Below are positions 1 to 6,870 of a stretch of 7,052 bases of DNA, piece after piece. Position 1 is the stretch's first letter; every line of letters starts with the position of its first letter. The position numbers and the translations under genes were made by a program. A model generated the notes under the pieces. It was not told where the DNA came from and did no database searches. It was given only the letters and a program-made list of their open reading frames with translations. The stretch is from Ignavibacteriota bacterium. GTDB taxonomy: Bacteria > Bacteroidota > Ignavibacteria > Tepidaquicellales > Tepidaquicellaceae. Location of the stretch: positions 1-7,052 of the forward strand of contig PMIW01000099.1 of assembly GCA_003158365.1 (NCBI GenBank). Direction: 5' to 3'.

Positions 1-72
1 AAATTTGCATGGATAAATGACCCGGAAGGAAATTATATTGAGTTGTGGGAAGACAGCTCTCTTAACGAATAA
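1..72 (+). CDS. VOC/glyoxalase superfamily protein, C-terminal end (5' end lies outside the window)
   Basis: Only the last 23 codons and a TAA stop are present, in frame from base 1. The fragment reads KFAWINDPEGNYIELWED and then a short tail. The pattern DP-x-GN-x-IEL(W/Y) is the characteristic last strand of the vicinal oxygen chelate fold (glyoxalase I, fosfomycin and bleomycin resistance proteins, extradiol dioxygenases); the glutamate in IELWE, fragment residue 14, is the usual metal ligand at this site. The fragment cannot say which reaction the protein performs. It is followed after 97 bases by the cyclodeaminase-family gene on the same strand, which has its own ribosome binding site, so co-transcription is possible but not shown. 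The superfamily call is fairly sure; any narrower name would be a guess. Confidence 0.72.
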   Translation, partial: KFAWINDPEGNYIELWEDSSLNE

Positions 73-157
73 TTAGTAATGAGTATTGAATAATAAAGAG
101 CATAAAACCGAATTCATTATTTCTATTTTTTGATTTTAAATTTTTAAATTAATTTAT

Positions 158-163
158 AAGGAG
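158..163 (+). promoter_or_regulatory. Ribosome binding site of the cyclodeaminase-family gene
   Basis: AAGGAG lies six bases before the ATG at 170. This strong Shine-Dalgarno match fixes the original start at 170 rather than at the GTG at 275, which has only a weak purine stretch before it. It is the best evidence that the gene once ran through the in-frame stop. Confidence 0.75.
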
Positions 164-169
164 TATTAT

Positions 170-1147
170 ATGACGTTAATATTAAACCGGAATGACGTAA
201 TATCGGTATTGCAGATGCAGGATTGCATGGATGTTGTAGAGAAAGCATTTGCAGAGCTTGCAGACTGAACAGCCGTGCTGCCGCTGAGAACAGGGATTAA
301 GCCGCCTGACGGAATTTCGCTTTATATGCCTGCTTATCTGAAAGAAATGGGGGCGTTAGCCTGTAAAGTGGTTACTGTATATAAAGATAATCCTGCAAAA
401 TATAATTTACCCACCACCATAGGAAAAGTTTTACTGCAGGATATTAATACCGGCGATGTAATTTGTATTATGGACGGCGGATATCTTACTGCAGTAAGAA
501 CAGGTGCAGCAAGCGGTGTTGCAACAAAATATCTTGCACGCGAAGATAAAAACCAGGTGGCAGGAATTTTCGGCGCGGGTGTACAGGCAAAGATGCAGCT
601 GTGGGCAGTTGCAACTGCAAGGGATATTGGCAAGGCAATCGTATATGATATTTCAGATGAAGCAATGTCGAAATTTATTTCTGAAATGAGTTCTAAATTA
701 AATATAGGAATTGTGAAAGCAAAATCTGCGGAAGAAGTACTACAGGCAGATATTATCTGTACGGCATCTTCATCGGCCTCACCGCTTTTTGACGGAAAGC
801 TTGTAAAAGACGGAACGCACATAAACGGAATCGGCAGCCATTCACCGGGTGCTCGCGAACTCGATACGGAAATTATCAAACGTTCATTGTTCATCGGCGA
901 TTCGCGGGAAGCCTGTTTCAGCGAAGCAGGAGATATTATGATTCCTTTGAAAGAAGGCGCAATAAAAGAATATCATTTTTATGCGGAGCTTGGAGAAATA
1001 ATTACGGGTAAGAAAAAAGGGAGAGTTAACAAAGCGGCAATAACATTATTCAAATCAAACGGGCTTGCCATTCAGGACGTTGCAACGGCGAAGATAGTAT
1101 TTGAAAAAGCTGTAGCAAAAGGTATTGGAACAAAAGTAGAAATATAA
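170..1147 (+). pseudogene. Ornithine cyclodeaminase/mu-crystallin family protein, interrupted by an in-frame TGA at codon 33
   Basis: Read from the ATG at 170 with its good ribosome binding site, the gene spans 325 codons plus stop, the normal family length, but codon 33 is TGA (266-268). Sequence on both sides fits the family: FAELAD-[TGA]-TAVLPLRTG, where members have a glycine at the interrupted position. The remaining open frame (first usable start GTG 275, 290 residues) is otherwise undamaged. In full-length numbering it keeps R40 and K66 (counterparts of the substrate-binding Arg and Lys of ornithine cyclodeaminase), the TAVRTGAAS motif near 107-115, the Rossmann motif FGAGVQA near 134-140, an Asp at 160 ending the second strand that suggests NAD preference, and GSHSPGARELD with Asp232 at the catalytic acid position. 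Relatives include ornithine cyclodeaminase, archaeal-type alanine dehydrogenase and pyrroline-2-carboxylate reductase; substrate cannot be chosen here. A recent nonsense mutation or a sequence error is likeliest. A start at 275 would lose the N-terminal strand and helix. Confidence 0.85.
266..268 (+). other. In-frame TGA stop inside the cyclodeaminase-family gene
   Basis: This TGA occupies the place of a conserved glycine, so a single G-to-T change from GGA explains it. It does not look like selenocysteine, because the position is Gly rather than Cys in relatives and I see no convincing bacterial SECIS hairpin just downstream. Reassignment of TGA to Gly is unlikely, because the three long intact genes (705, 409 and 621 codons) contain no in-frame TGA despite many glycines. 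Confidence 0.85.
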
Positions 1148-1162
1148 ATTATAATTATAAAC

Positions 1163-1213
1163 ACTCGTTCCCAAACCCGCACGACGGGTTGTCGGCTTAG
1201 TTTGGGAACGGGT
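1163..1213. repeat. Long palindrome between convergent genes, resembling a dispersed REP-like repeat
   Basis: The arms 1163-1176 (ACTCGTTCCCAAAC) and 1200-1213 (GTTTGGGAACGGGT) pair over 14 positions, 11 perfect at the core plus one G-U. The 23-base centre can form an alternative smaller hairpin, AACCCG (1174-1179) with CGGGTT (1185-1190). It is much richer in GC than its surroundings and lies 15 bases after the plus-strand stop and 12 bases past the minus-strand stop. Palindromes with a GTTCCCA/TGGGAAC core recur in many bacterial genomes as dispersed repeats, which I recall but could not check. It could block transcripts from both sides, but no long T-run follows either arm, so a classical intrinsic terminator is not supported. 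Confidence 0.7.
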
Positions 1214-1225
1214 TGTAATTCTAAA

Positions 1226-3343
1226 TTATTTAAGCAATATCATCTTCTTTATATCTGTAAATTCACCAGCCTGCATTCTGTAAAAATAAACTCCGTTTGC
1301 AAATGATGCAGCATCCCACCTTATTTCGTAAACTCCGGTCGATTGTTTTTCATTTACCAGAGTTTGCACTTCTCTGCCGAGTATATCATATATTTTAAGA
1401 GTTACAAAACAATTTTTTATTATCTGGTATCTGATATTCGTACCGGGATTGAAAGGATTCGGGTAATTCTGATATAAGCAATATTTATCGGGGACTTTGT
1501 TTAAAACAGGTTCGATTTTCACTAATAAATGCGGAAGTTCGTGATTCCAAGTCGTTGCAATTTCGGCAGAATCCAATGCCCTGTTATATAATCTGAATTC
1601 ATCCATTTTTCCTTTTAGACCATATGTTGAAAATAAATAACCGCCTATATTAAGTCCGTATCCGGGAGCAAAAATATAATTTCTGTAACACGAATCTACA
1701 AACACTCCATTTTTATATATTTTAATTGTGGAGTCTCTTTTAACAAAATGAAGAACATATTGTCCCGGCATTGGGCATGATACATCAATGTTTGGTTTAG
1801 TTCCGCATCTTAGCGATACAATATTTGTTCCTGCCGTACCGCCAAATAAGCATCTGAATTGTGTTGCCCAGTTATCACCGAATAAATAAAAAGTAGTTGA
1901 AGGACTAATTTCGACTAAGTCTTTAATCCAAAAACTTATTGTCCAGTTTGTCCCAACCGTAAATGGCCATCCTGTATTTACAATCGCACCAATATCACCT
2001 GCTCCGCTTAGGCAGGAATCGTACTGACCATCGGGACTGAATGATAAACCTACTAATGGGGAAGGATTAAATCCCACGGGCACACTCCCAAAATTCGGAG
2101 TAAAAAGTGAAGGTGATGTTGTGTTATTTTTGAATTTATAATAAATCAATTCAGGTACATTATAAACATATATTCCCGGAACACTACTTACAGCGCTGCT
2201 GAATACACTTGTTTTCGGATTGCAATATCTGTCCACGGCCTTTACCCAAAAGTAATATGTGGTTCCGTTAATAAGGTTATACACCATGAACGAAGTGTCC
2301 GGATGATTTACGTTTGAAATGAATGATGCAGTATTAGGATTGTTTACAAGGTTATAATAAACCTTATAATAATCTATATCTATTTCAGAATTCCTGTTCC
2401 ATTTTAGTAATACTTCAGTATTTCCGGGTGTAGCGGTAAAATTCGAAGGAGCCGAAGGTGATATGGAATCTGCGACCGGCAAAATACGATAAGTCGGAGC
2501 GGGACTGACCGTATTTTTTACATAATATAGGAAATCAGGAATTCCGTTTATATGTAATGAATAATATTGTGTAGGAAAAGAATTCTGACTGCACATATTC
2601 TGGTGCCTGCCTTCTACATATGTCAGATGCTGACTTGTTTGCGTGCTCCAGCCATTATAGTACATGTCATTTACCCCATTGAATACCGCCATCACATAAT
2701 CGTGGTTACTTTGCAGCCAGATTGGAGTACTTAACTCGTTATAATTGTATTGTCCGGGAACTCCACCATCTACGATTAACTGTCTCAGAATTGACTGTGT
2801 CTGAAAATCAAACAAAGTTACATACCTTGCAGTGGAATTTGGTACCCGTTTTCCCAGGTGCGTGAGTAATACATCCTGGTTCGGGTAAAATCTGAATCCT
2901 CTCTGGCAGCTGCTTACTGTCCAGGAAGTATCCATAATCAAACTATCCGTAGATGACCAGGGTCCTTCGAATACATTCAATGTAGACAGACTAGGGGTCT
3001 CAGGTTTACCATATCTTAAATAAACTAGAATAGAATCATTAGGTCCGATTGACGGAATTTTTAACCAGATTTTTGTGCTGTCCGTGTTAATATATCCTTC
3101 GAGATAATGCAGCAGATATGATGTTGCATTACAATCTGTAGTAAAGGCTATATCGCTGCCATCTCCCTGCATCATGTTGGAATCAATCAGATTGTAAGTA
3201 TTTAATTTAATTAAAATCTGAATATTTGTTATCTGACCGGTAGAGTTATTTTTTATATAAACCGGGTTTTCATAAACATACTGTGAATATGAAATATTAA
3301 TCATGGATAGCAGCAGAACCTGGAAAAAGAATAACTTTTTCAT
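1226..3343 (-). CDS. Secreted multidomain protein with DUF2341-like, FN3, LamG-like and T9SS C-terminal sorting domains
   Basis: The 705-residue product begins with a signal peptide (1-20, probable cleavage before Q21). From N to C terminus I see a DUF2341-like beta domain (about 22-112, ending in a VYLRYGKPE pattern), a region of about 123-275 resembling DUF4082 (GFRFYPNQDVLLTHLG), a fibronectin type III domain (about 296-390), a LamG/concanavalin A-like domain (about 398-600, with GKMDEFRLYNRALDSAEI near 578-595), and a T9SS type A sorting domain (about 619-705) starting with YQNYPNPFNP at 624-633. The protein should cross the inner membrane by Sec, cross the outer membrane by T9SS, and stay on the surface or be released after the tail is cut. 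No catalytic domain is visible, so a carbohydrate-binding or adhesive role is inference. Cys622 and Cys645 within the sorting domain are unusual. The start is supported by AGGAG upstream. It is a single gene converging on the cyclodeaminase-family gene. Confidence 0.88.
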   Translation of the reverse strand: MKKLFFFQVLLLSMINISYSQYVYENPVYIKNNSTGQITNIQILIKLNTYNLIDSNMMQGDGSDIAFTTDCNATSYLLHYLEGYINTDSTKIWLKIPSIGPNDSILVYLRYGKPETPSLSTLNVFEGPWSSTDSLIMDTSWTVSSCQRGFRFYPNQDVLLTHLGKRVPNSTARYVTLFDFQTQSILRQLIVDGGVPGQYNYNELSTPIWLQSNHDYVMAVFNGVNDMYYNGWSTQTSQHLTYVEGRHQNMCSQNSFPTQYYSLHINGIPDFLYYVKNTVSPAPTYRILPVADSISPSAPSNFTATPGNTEVLLKWNRNSEIDIDYYKVYYNLVNNPNTASFISNVNHPDTSFMVYNLINGTTYYFWVKAVDRYCNPKTSVFSSAVSSVPGIYVYNVPELIYYKFKNNTTSPSLFTPNFGSVPVGFNPSPLVGLSFSPDGQYDSCLSGAGDIGAIVNTGWPFTVGTNWTISFWIKDLVEISPSTTFYLFGDNWATQFRCLFGGTAGTNIVSLRCGTKPNIDVSCPMPGQYVLHFVKRDSTIKIYKNGVFVDSCYRNYIFAPGYGLNIGGYLFSTYGLKGKMDEFRLYNRALDSAEIATTWNHELPHLLVKIEPVLNKVPDKYCLYQNYPNPFNPGTNIRYQIIKNCFVTLKIYDILGREVQTLVNEKQSTGVYEIRWDAASFANGVYFYRMQAGEFTDIKKMILLK

Positions 3344-3350
3344 AATAATT

Positions 3351-3355
3351 CTCCT
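3351..3355 (-). promoter_or_regulatory. Ribosome binding site of the T9SS cargo gene
   Basis: On the minus strand, AGGAG lies seven bases upstream of the ATG at 3343-3341. This supports the start that yields a complete signal peptide. Confidence 0.7.
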
Positions 3356-3605
3356 GTAAATAAATGTTAAAGTTGCAGGGACAATCTCAGTATTTTTTTA
3401 TCTTCGGATATTAAATTATGCAATTCATAATTACATAATCAATTTATATCCTACAATTAGAAAGAAGTGTAAGTAGGATTTTCAATTCATACCAATACTA
3501 TATGCCGGTATTCCCTGAATAATATATCAATTTTACATATTATTTCTTTAAATTACAAGTATTATTATTAGTGAGGAAGTTGTATCAAAAAGTGAAAATT
3601 TCTAT
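3356..3605. other. AT-rich intergenic stretch; no gene seen
   Basis: Together with the flanking ribosome binding site and terminator, this makes a gap of about 330 bases between the T9SS cargo gene and pepT. I find no convincing reading frame, RNA gene or Bacteroidota-type TAnnTTTG promoter on either strand. The promoter of the cargo gene must lie here on the minus strand, but several AT-rich hexamer pairs fit equally poorly, so none is called. The only distinct structure is the small inverted repeat at 3448-3479. Confidence 0.6.
3448..3479. repeat. Short inverted repeat, possible operator or weak hairpin
   Basis: ATCCTAC (3448-3454) is matched by GTAGGAT (3473-3479) across an 18-base spacer, about 105-135 bases upstream of the T9SS cargo gene start. 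A 7-base dyad can occur by chance in a gap of this length. The position in the presumed promoter region makes a binding site possible, nothing more. Confidence 0.3.
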
Positions 3606-3642
3606 AAAAAAAAACGAAGAATATTAATTCTTCGCTTTTTTT
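3606..3642 (-). terminator. Intrinsic terminator of the M1 peptidase-pepT operon
   Basis: CGAAGAAT (3615-3622) and ATTCTTCG (3627-3634) form a perfect 8-bp stem with a four-base loop. Nine A's lie on the left and seven T's beyond a C on the right, so RNA from the minus strand ends in a U-run right after the stem, 33 bases past the pepT stop. The symmetry means it could also work on plus-strand transcripts. It separates the operon from the cargo gene downstream. Confidence 0.85.
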
Positions 3643-3674
3643 AAAATCAAAAACAATAAAACTATTTTCAATTT

Positions 3675-4904
3675 TTATTTCTTTGAATAAAGCTCTATAA
3701 TTTTCAATATCACTTTTGTTGCTTTTTCCATCACATCCAGTGATACGAACTCGAATTTTCCGTGGAAGTTCAGACCGCCTGCAAAAATATTAGGGCAGGG
3801 GAGTCCCATGTAGGAAAGCCTTGCGCCGTCAGTTCCGCCTCTTATCGGAACTACAACAGGTTCTATATCAAGTTCTTCCATTGCCTTTTGCGCAGTATCA
3901 ACTACATGTATTACAGGTTCTACCTGTTCTTTCATATTAAAATACTGGTCCTTTAATGCCAGTTCAATTACACCTTCACCGTATCTTTTATTGAGCAGGT
4001 CAACGCAGTCTTGTATCAATTTTTTCTTCTGTTCAAATTTTGCTTTATCGTGGTCGCGGATGATATATTTAAATGAAGTGGATTCGACCGTTCCTTCAAA
4101 TTTTATAATATGGAAAAATCCGTCATACCCCTGCGTGAATTCGGGTCTCTGGTTAACAGGCAGCAGTGCATTTAATTCCATTGCAACCAGAATTGAATTA
4201 ATCATTTTATCTTTTGAATAACCGGGGTGAACGTTTCTACCGTTTACTTTTAGTTTTGCTTCGGCAGCATTGAAGTTTTCGTACTCAAGCTCACCAAGCC
4301 CGCTTCCATCCATCGTGTAAGCAAAATCGGCTTTGAATTTTCCGACATCGAATTTATCAACGCCTCTACCGATTTCTTCGTCAGGTGTGAATCCTACTTT
4401 TATCGTGCCGTGCTTGATTTCAGGATGACTGACTAAATATTCCACTGCTGATATGATTTCCGTTAGTCCGGCTTTATCATCAGCACCAAGAAGCGTGGTA
4501 CCATCTGTTGTAATCAAATAGTGCCCGATATGTTCATTTAATTCGGGAAAAACCGATGGTGACAGGACAATATTTTTTTCTTTGTTCAAAACTATATCTC
4601 CTCCCTTATATTTTTCAATCAGGTTAGGTTTAATATTTGCTCCTGACATATCAGGGGAAGTATCGAAGTGTGCAAGAAATCCTATAGTCGGAATTTTTTT
4701 ATCAGTGTTTGCCGGCAGTGTGCCCATCAGATAACAGTTCTCATCAAGAGTAACATCTTTCAAGCCGAGCTTTACAAGTTCTTCTTTTACAATATTTGCA
4801 AGATCGAATTGTTTTTTAGTGCTGGGAGTGGTCTCCGAATTTTCATCCGATTGAGTATCTATGCTGACATACTTTAAAAATCTGTCTAAAAGTGTTTTTT
4901 TCAT
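3675..4904 (-). CDS. pepT: Peptidase T (tripeptide aminopeptidase), M20B family
   Basis: Peptidase T is a two-zinc cytoplasmic enzyme that removes the N-terminal residue from tripeptides. The product has 409 residues, the usual length. Visible zinc and catalytic sites are AHFDTSPD (His79, Asp81), GADDKAG (bridging Asp142), TPDEEIGRG (Glu176 and Glu177, catalytic base and ligand), MDGSGLGELE (Asp199) and NFHGKFEF (His381). NGRNVHPG (His226) and IRGGTDGARLS (Arg355) match the substrate-binding parts of the lid and catalytic domains. There is no signal peptide. The gene starts 10 bases after the stop of the M1 metallopeptidase gene, so the two form an operon in which the upstream enzyme would trim peptides outside the cytoplasm and PepT would finish them inside. 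The ATG start is supported by AAAGGA six bases upstream and by alignment of MKKTLLDRFLKYVSIDTQS with known PepT starts. Every key residue I looked for is present. Confidence 0.96.
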   Translation of the reverse strand: MKKTLLDRFLKYVSIDTQSDENSETTPSTKKQFDLANIVKEELVKLGLKDVTLDENCYLMGTLPANTDKKIPTIGFLAHFDTSPDMSGANIKPNLIEKYKGGDIVLNKEKNIVLSPSVFPELNEHIGHYLITTDGTTLLGADDKAGLTEIISAVEYLVSHPEIKHGTIKVGFTPDEEIGRGVDKFDVGKFKADFAYTMDGSGLGELEYENFNAAEAKLKVNGRNVHPGYSKDKMINSILVAMELNALLPVNQRPEFTQGYDGFFHIIKFEGTVESTSFKYIIRDHDKAKFEQKKKLIQDCVDLLNKRYGEGVIELALKDQYFNMKEQVEPVIHVVDTAQKAMEELDIEPVVVPIRGGTDGARLSYMGLPCPNIFAGGLNFHGKFEFVSLDVMEKATKVILKIIELYSKK

Positions 4905-4910
4905 AGTCTT

Positions 4911-4916
4911 TCCTTT
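4911..4916 (-). promoter_or_regulatory. pepT ribosome binding site overlapping the upstream stop codon
   Basis: On the minus strand AAAGGA lies six bases before the pepT ATG, and its first two bases fall inside the TAA stop (4917-4915) of the M1 peptidase gene. The overlap points to translation coupling within one transcript. Confidence 0.65.
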
Positions 4917-6780
4917 ATTTATTTAAATAAAAAATGTTATTATCTGTATTTATATCGGGAATATATTTATTTCCAAGCGATATATAATCTACTTTGCCAT
5001 ACATCTGCTTATCGAAAGTTATTCTTGTAATACCGTTACTCCAGGCTTTAGTTGATTCATAAAATTCATCTGTTTCATCATTACCAACATACTTTATTTT
5101 AATATAAATCGGAACAGGATAGTTCCCGATTTTCTCAACTATAATTTTTAATCTTCCGTTTTCTATTTTAACTTCGCTGATTCCAAGGTCAGGATATCCG
5201 AATTCAAAATACCATGGATTGAAAAACCAATCCAGATTCTGGTCTGAAACATTTTTAAATGTGTTGAAGAAATCGTACGGAGTCGGATGTTTTCCGTTCC
5301 ACCTTTTGATATATTCCTTAAGACACTTTGTAAATAAATCTTTCCCGAGAATATCTTTTAAAATGTCATAAGTGCAGGCGGCTTTCTGGTAAGCTGCAAC
5401 ACGGTATGAAGGTGATTTTAGCTGATAAGATTGAACCATTATCGGTACATCGAATAATGTGCCTGCATAATCCAGATAGCGTTTTACAATTCTCTCTCTT
5501 GAATCCACGCTGTCGGAATTTTTTGTCTGGAATTCCTGCGGCAGATATACAGCCCATCCTTCATCCATCCACGCATATTTCCTTTCGTTCGTTCCCATAT
5601 AAAACGGGAAATATGTATGAGAAATTTCGTGGCTTGTAAGGTAAACGTCTGAAGAATGTTTTTCATTTTTAGAATCGTTCACCATCATGGGAAATTCCAT
5701 TCCTCCGGAGCCGTTAAACGCAGTCATTGAAGGATACGGGAATGGAACTCCGGGAAGTTCTGTGGATAGATATTTAATAGCGTCTTTTGCAATACCACAT
5801 ACCTGATTGAATCCTTCCGATGCGGGATTATAAGCCGCATTTATTCTTACAAACCTGTTTGGTTCCACCTGCAAATCCGTAAAATCCCAAAAATAATGGT
5901 CGCTTAAGCTGAAAGCAAAATCAGGAACATAATCTGCTTTATAGTGCCAGGTGATTTTATTTTTATCCGCTAAAATTCTTTCACTTTTATTTTCTGCATT
6001 TATAAAACTTGTAATTTTGCCTTCTGATTTTAATATGTACAAACCATAATATTTCACTGTAAATATATCCTCTGGATTCTGCAGCTGGCCTGTAGCCCAA
6101 ACTATGCAATTCGGATTATCTATATTAATATTTACATCGTAATTAGAAAAATCATTGTAAAATTCCACCTGTCCTGTGTAGTTAACATTATCCCACCCGT
6201 CAATGTCGTCATATACAGCCATCTGAGGGTACCAGTATGCAATCATATATGTTGTGGAGTCATATCTTCCCATTCGCGGACTCGGGCCTTTTGGTATTTC
6301 AAATGACCAGTCAAAATGAAGCTCAATCTTTTCATTTGGGTTTAAAGATTGTTTTATTTTTAAATTTGTACCGCTTCGTTCAGTATTCTTTGATATGTCA
6401 AGTTCTGCACCATTAATCTTTATAAGATTAATTTTCACTCCATCAGTAAAACTTTCTTTAGAGTAATCCCAGTCTTTAGAGTTTTCAGGTTTGTTGATAT
6501 CCTGGTATAATCTGACAAGAAGGTATTTTAAGGTATCAGGGCTTTCGTTGTAATATGTAATTGTTTCGTGTCCTTTGAGTGTTCTTGTTGCAGTCGATAA
6601 CTCCGCATCAATTTTATATTCGGAATGATTCTGCCAGTAATTTGTTCCCGGGTTACCGTCGGTTGAGCGTGTACTTTTCGCAAATGCTTTTTGGAATTCC
6701 AGCGGTACGTGCATACCGTTTTGAGAATAAACCGGAATTGCGAAAAATACAATTAAGACTGCTAATAAAATTTTTTTCAA
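4915..6780 (-). CDS. Secreted M1-family zinc metallopeptidase (aminopeptidase N-like)
   Basis: The 621-residue product has a signal peptide (1-19, probable cleavage VYS|Q), so it should act in the periplasm or outside the cell. An N-terminal beta domain (about 45-300) is followed by the M1 catalytic domain. GGMEFPMM at 359-366 is the counterpart of the GAMEN exopeptidase motif, with F replacing the final N. HEISH (384-388) followed by Glu407 in WMDEGWAVY gives HEXXH-X18-E, the gluzincin zinc site, with His384, His388 and Glu407 as ligands and Glu385 as the base. Tyr464 in AAYQKAA fits the transition-state tyrosine. The last 90 or so residues (from about 530) are a small beta domain. Unlike the T9SS cargo protein nearby, it has no sorting tail. 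The start is TTG at 6780-6778: an in-frame TAA nine bases upstream excludes a longer form, and the next in-frame ATG (residue 23) would lose the signal peptide. No Shine-Dalgarno is seen. First gene of an operon with pepT. Confidence 0.93.
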   Translation of the reverse strand: MKKILLAVLIVFFAIPVYSQNGMHVPLEFQKAFAKSTRSTDGNPGTNYWQNHSEYKIDAELSTATRTLKGHETITYYNESPDTLKYLLVRLYQDINKPENSKDWDYSKESFTDGVKINLIKINGAELDISKNTERSGTNLKIKQSLNPNEKIELHFDWSFEIPKGPSPRMGRYDSTTYMIAYWYPQMAVYDDIDGWDNVNYTGQVEFYNDFSNYDVNINIDNPNCIVWATGQLQNPEDIFTVKYYGLYILKSEGKITSFINAENKSERILADKNKITWHYKADYVPDFAFSLSDHYFWDFTDLQVEPNRFVRINAAYNPASEGFNQVCGIAKDAIKYLSTELPGVPFPYPSMTAFNGSGGMEFPMMVNDSKNEKHSSDVYLTSHEISHTYFPFYMGTNERKYAWMDEGWAVYLPQEFQTKNSDSVDSRERIVKRYLDYAGTLFDVPIMVQSYQLKSPSYRVAAYQKAACTYDILKDILGKDLFTKCLKEYIKRWNGKHPTPYDFFNTFKNVSDQNLDWFFNPWYFEFGYPDLGISEVKIENGRLKIIVEKIGNYPVPIYIKIKYVGNDETDEFYESTKAWSNGITRITFDKQMYGKVDYISLGNKYIPDINTDNNIFYLNK

Positions 6781-6792
6781 TTTTTTTTAAGT

Positions 6793-6803
6793 ATTATATT
6801 ATA
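6793..6803 (-). promoter_or_regulatory. Possible -10 elements for the M1 peptidase-pepT operon
   Basis: On the minus strand two overlapping TATAAT hexamers (6803-6798 and 6798-6793) lie 12-23 bases before the TTG start. No good -35 box is found at 16-18 bases. Use of either would give a leader of only about 5-12 bases, which fits the absence of a Shine-Dalgarno. The stretch is very AT-rich, so chance matches are likely. Confidence 0.3.
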
Positions 6804-6810
6804 GAAAATA

Positions 6811-6846
6811 ATAAAACCATCAGAAAATATAAACTGATGGTTTTAT
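6811..6846 (-). terminator. Hairpin terminator after the right-end membrane protein gene
   Basis: ATAAAACCATCAG (6811-6823) pairs perfectly with CTGATGGTTTTAT (6834-6846) over 13 bp around a 10-base A/T loop. On the minus strand the stem ends in TTTTAT and is followed by a T-rich run, about 25 bases past the stop of the membrane protein gene. It is nearly symmetrical and could act in both directions. It sits directly upstream of the M1 peptidase gene, separating it from the transcript to the right. Confidence 0.75.
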
Positions 6847-6870
6847 CATAAAATTATTATTCATTAATCA

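Noticed and set aside
73..157. Promoter for the cyclodeaminase-family gene
   Set aside because: The stretch is AT-rich, with loose hexamer matches only and no properly spaced -35/-10 or -33/-7 pair, so no promoter can be supported.
266..268. TGA read as glycine (alternative genetic code) or as selenocysteine
   Set aside because: The three long intact genes have no in-frame TGA, so glycine reassignment would be expected to show elsewhere. Relatives have Gly, not Cys, here, and no convincing SECIS hairpin follows.
334..894. Minus-strand open frame of 186 codons inside the cyclodeaminase-family gene
   Set aside because: It lies wholly opposite a gene with clear family motifs, has no ribosome binding site I can see, and its translation resembles no family. 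It is a shadow frame.
5744..5761. Near-palindrome around GAACTCCGGGAAGTTC
   Set aside because: It is inside the coding sequence of the M1 peptidase, short and imperfect, and is explained by the codons of the PGVPF segment.
6579..6851. Plus-strand open frame of 90 codons over the start of the M1 peptidase gene
   Set aside because: It covers the signal peptide and N-terminal region of a well-supported gene on the opposite strand, runs through the terminator hairpin and has no recognisable features.
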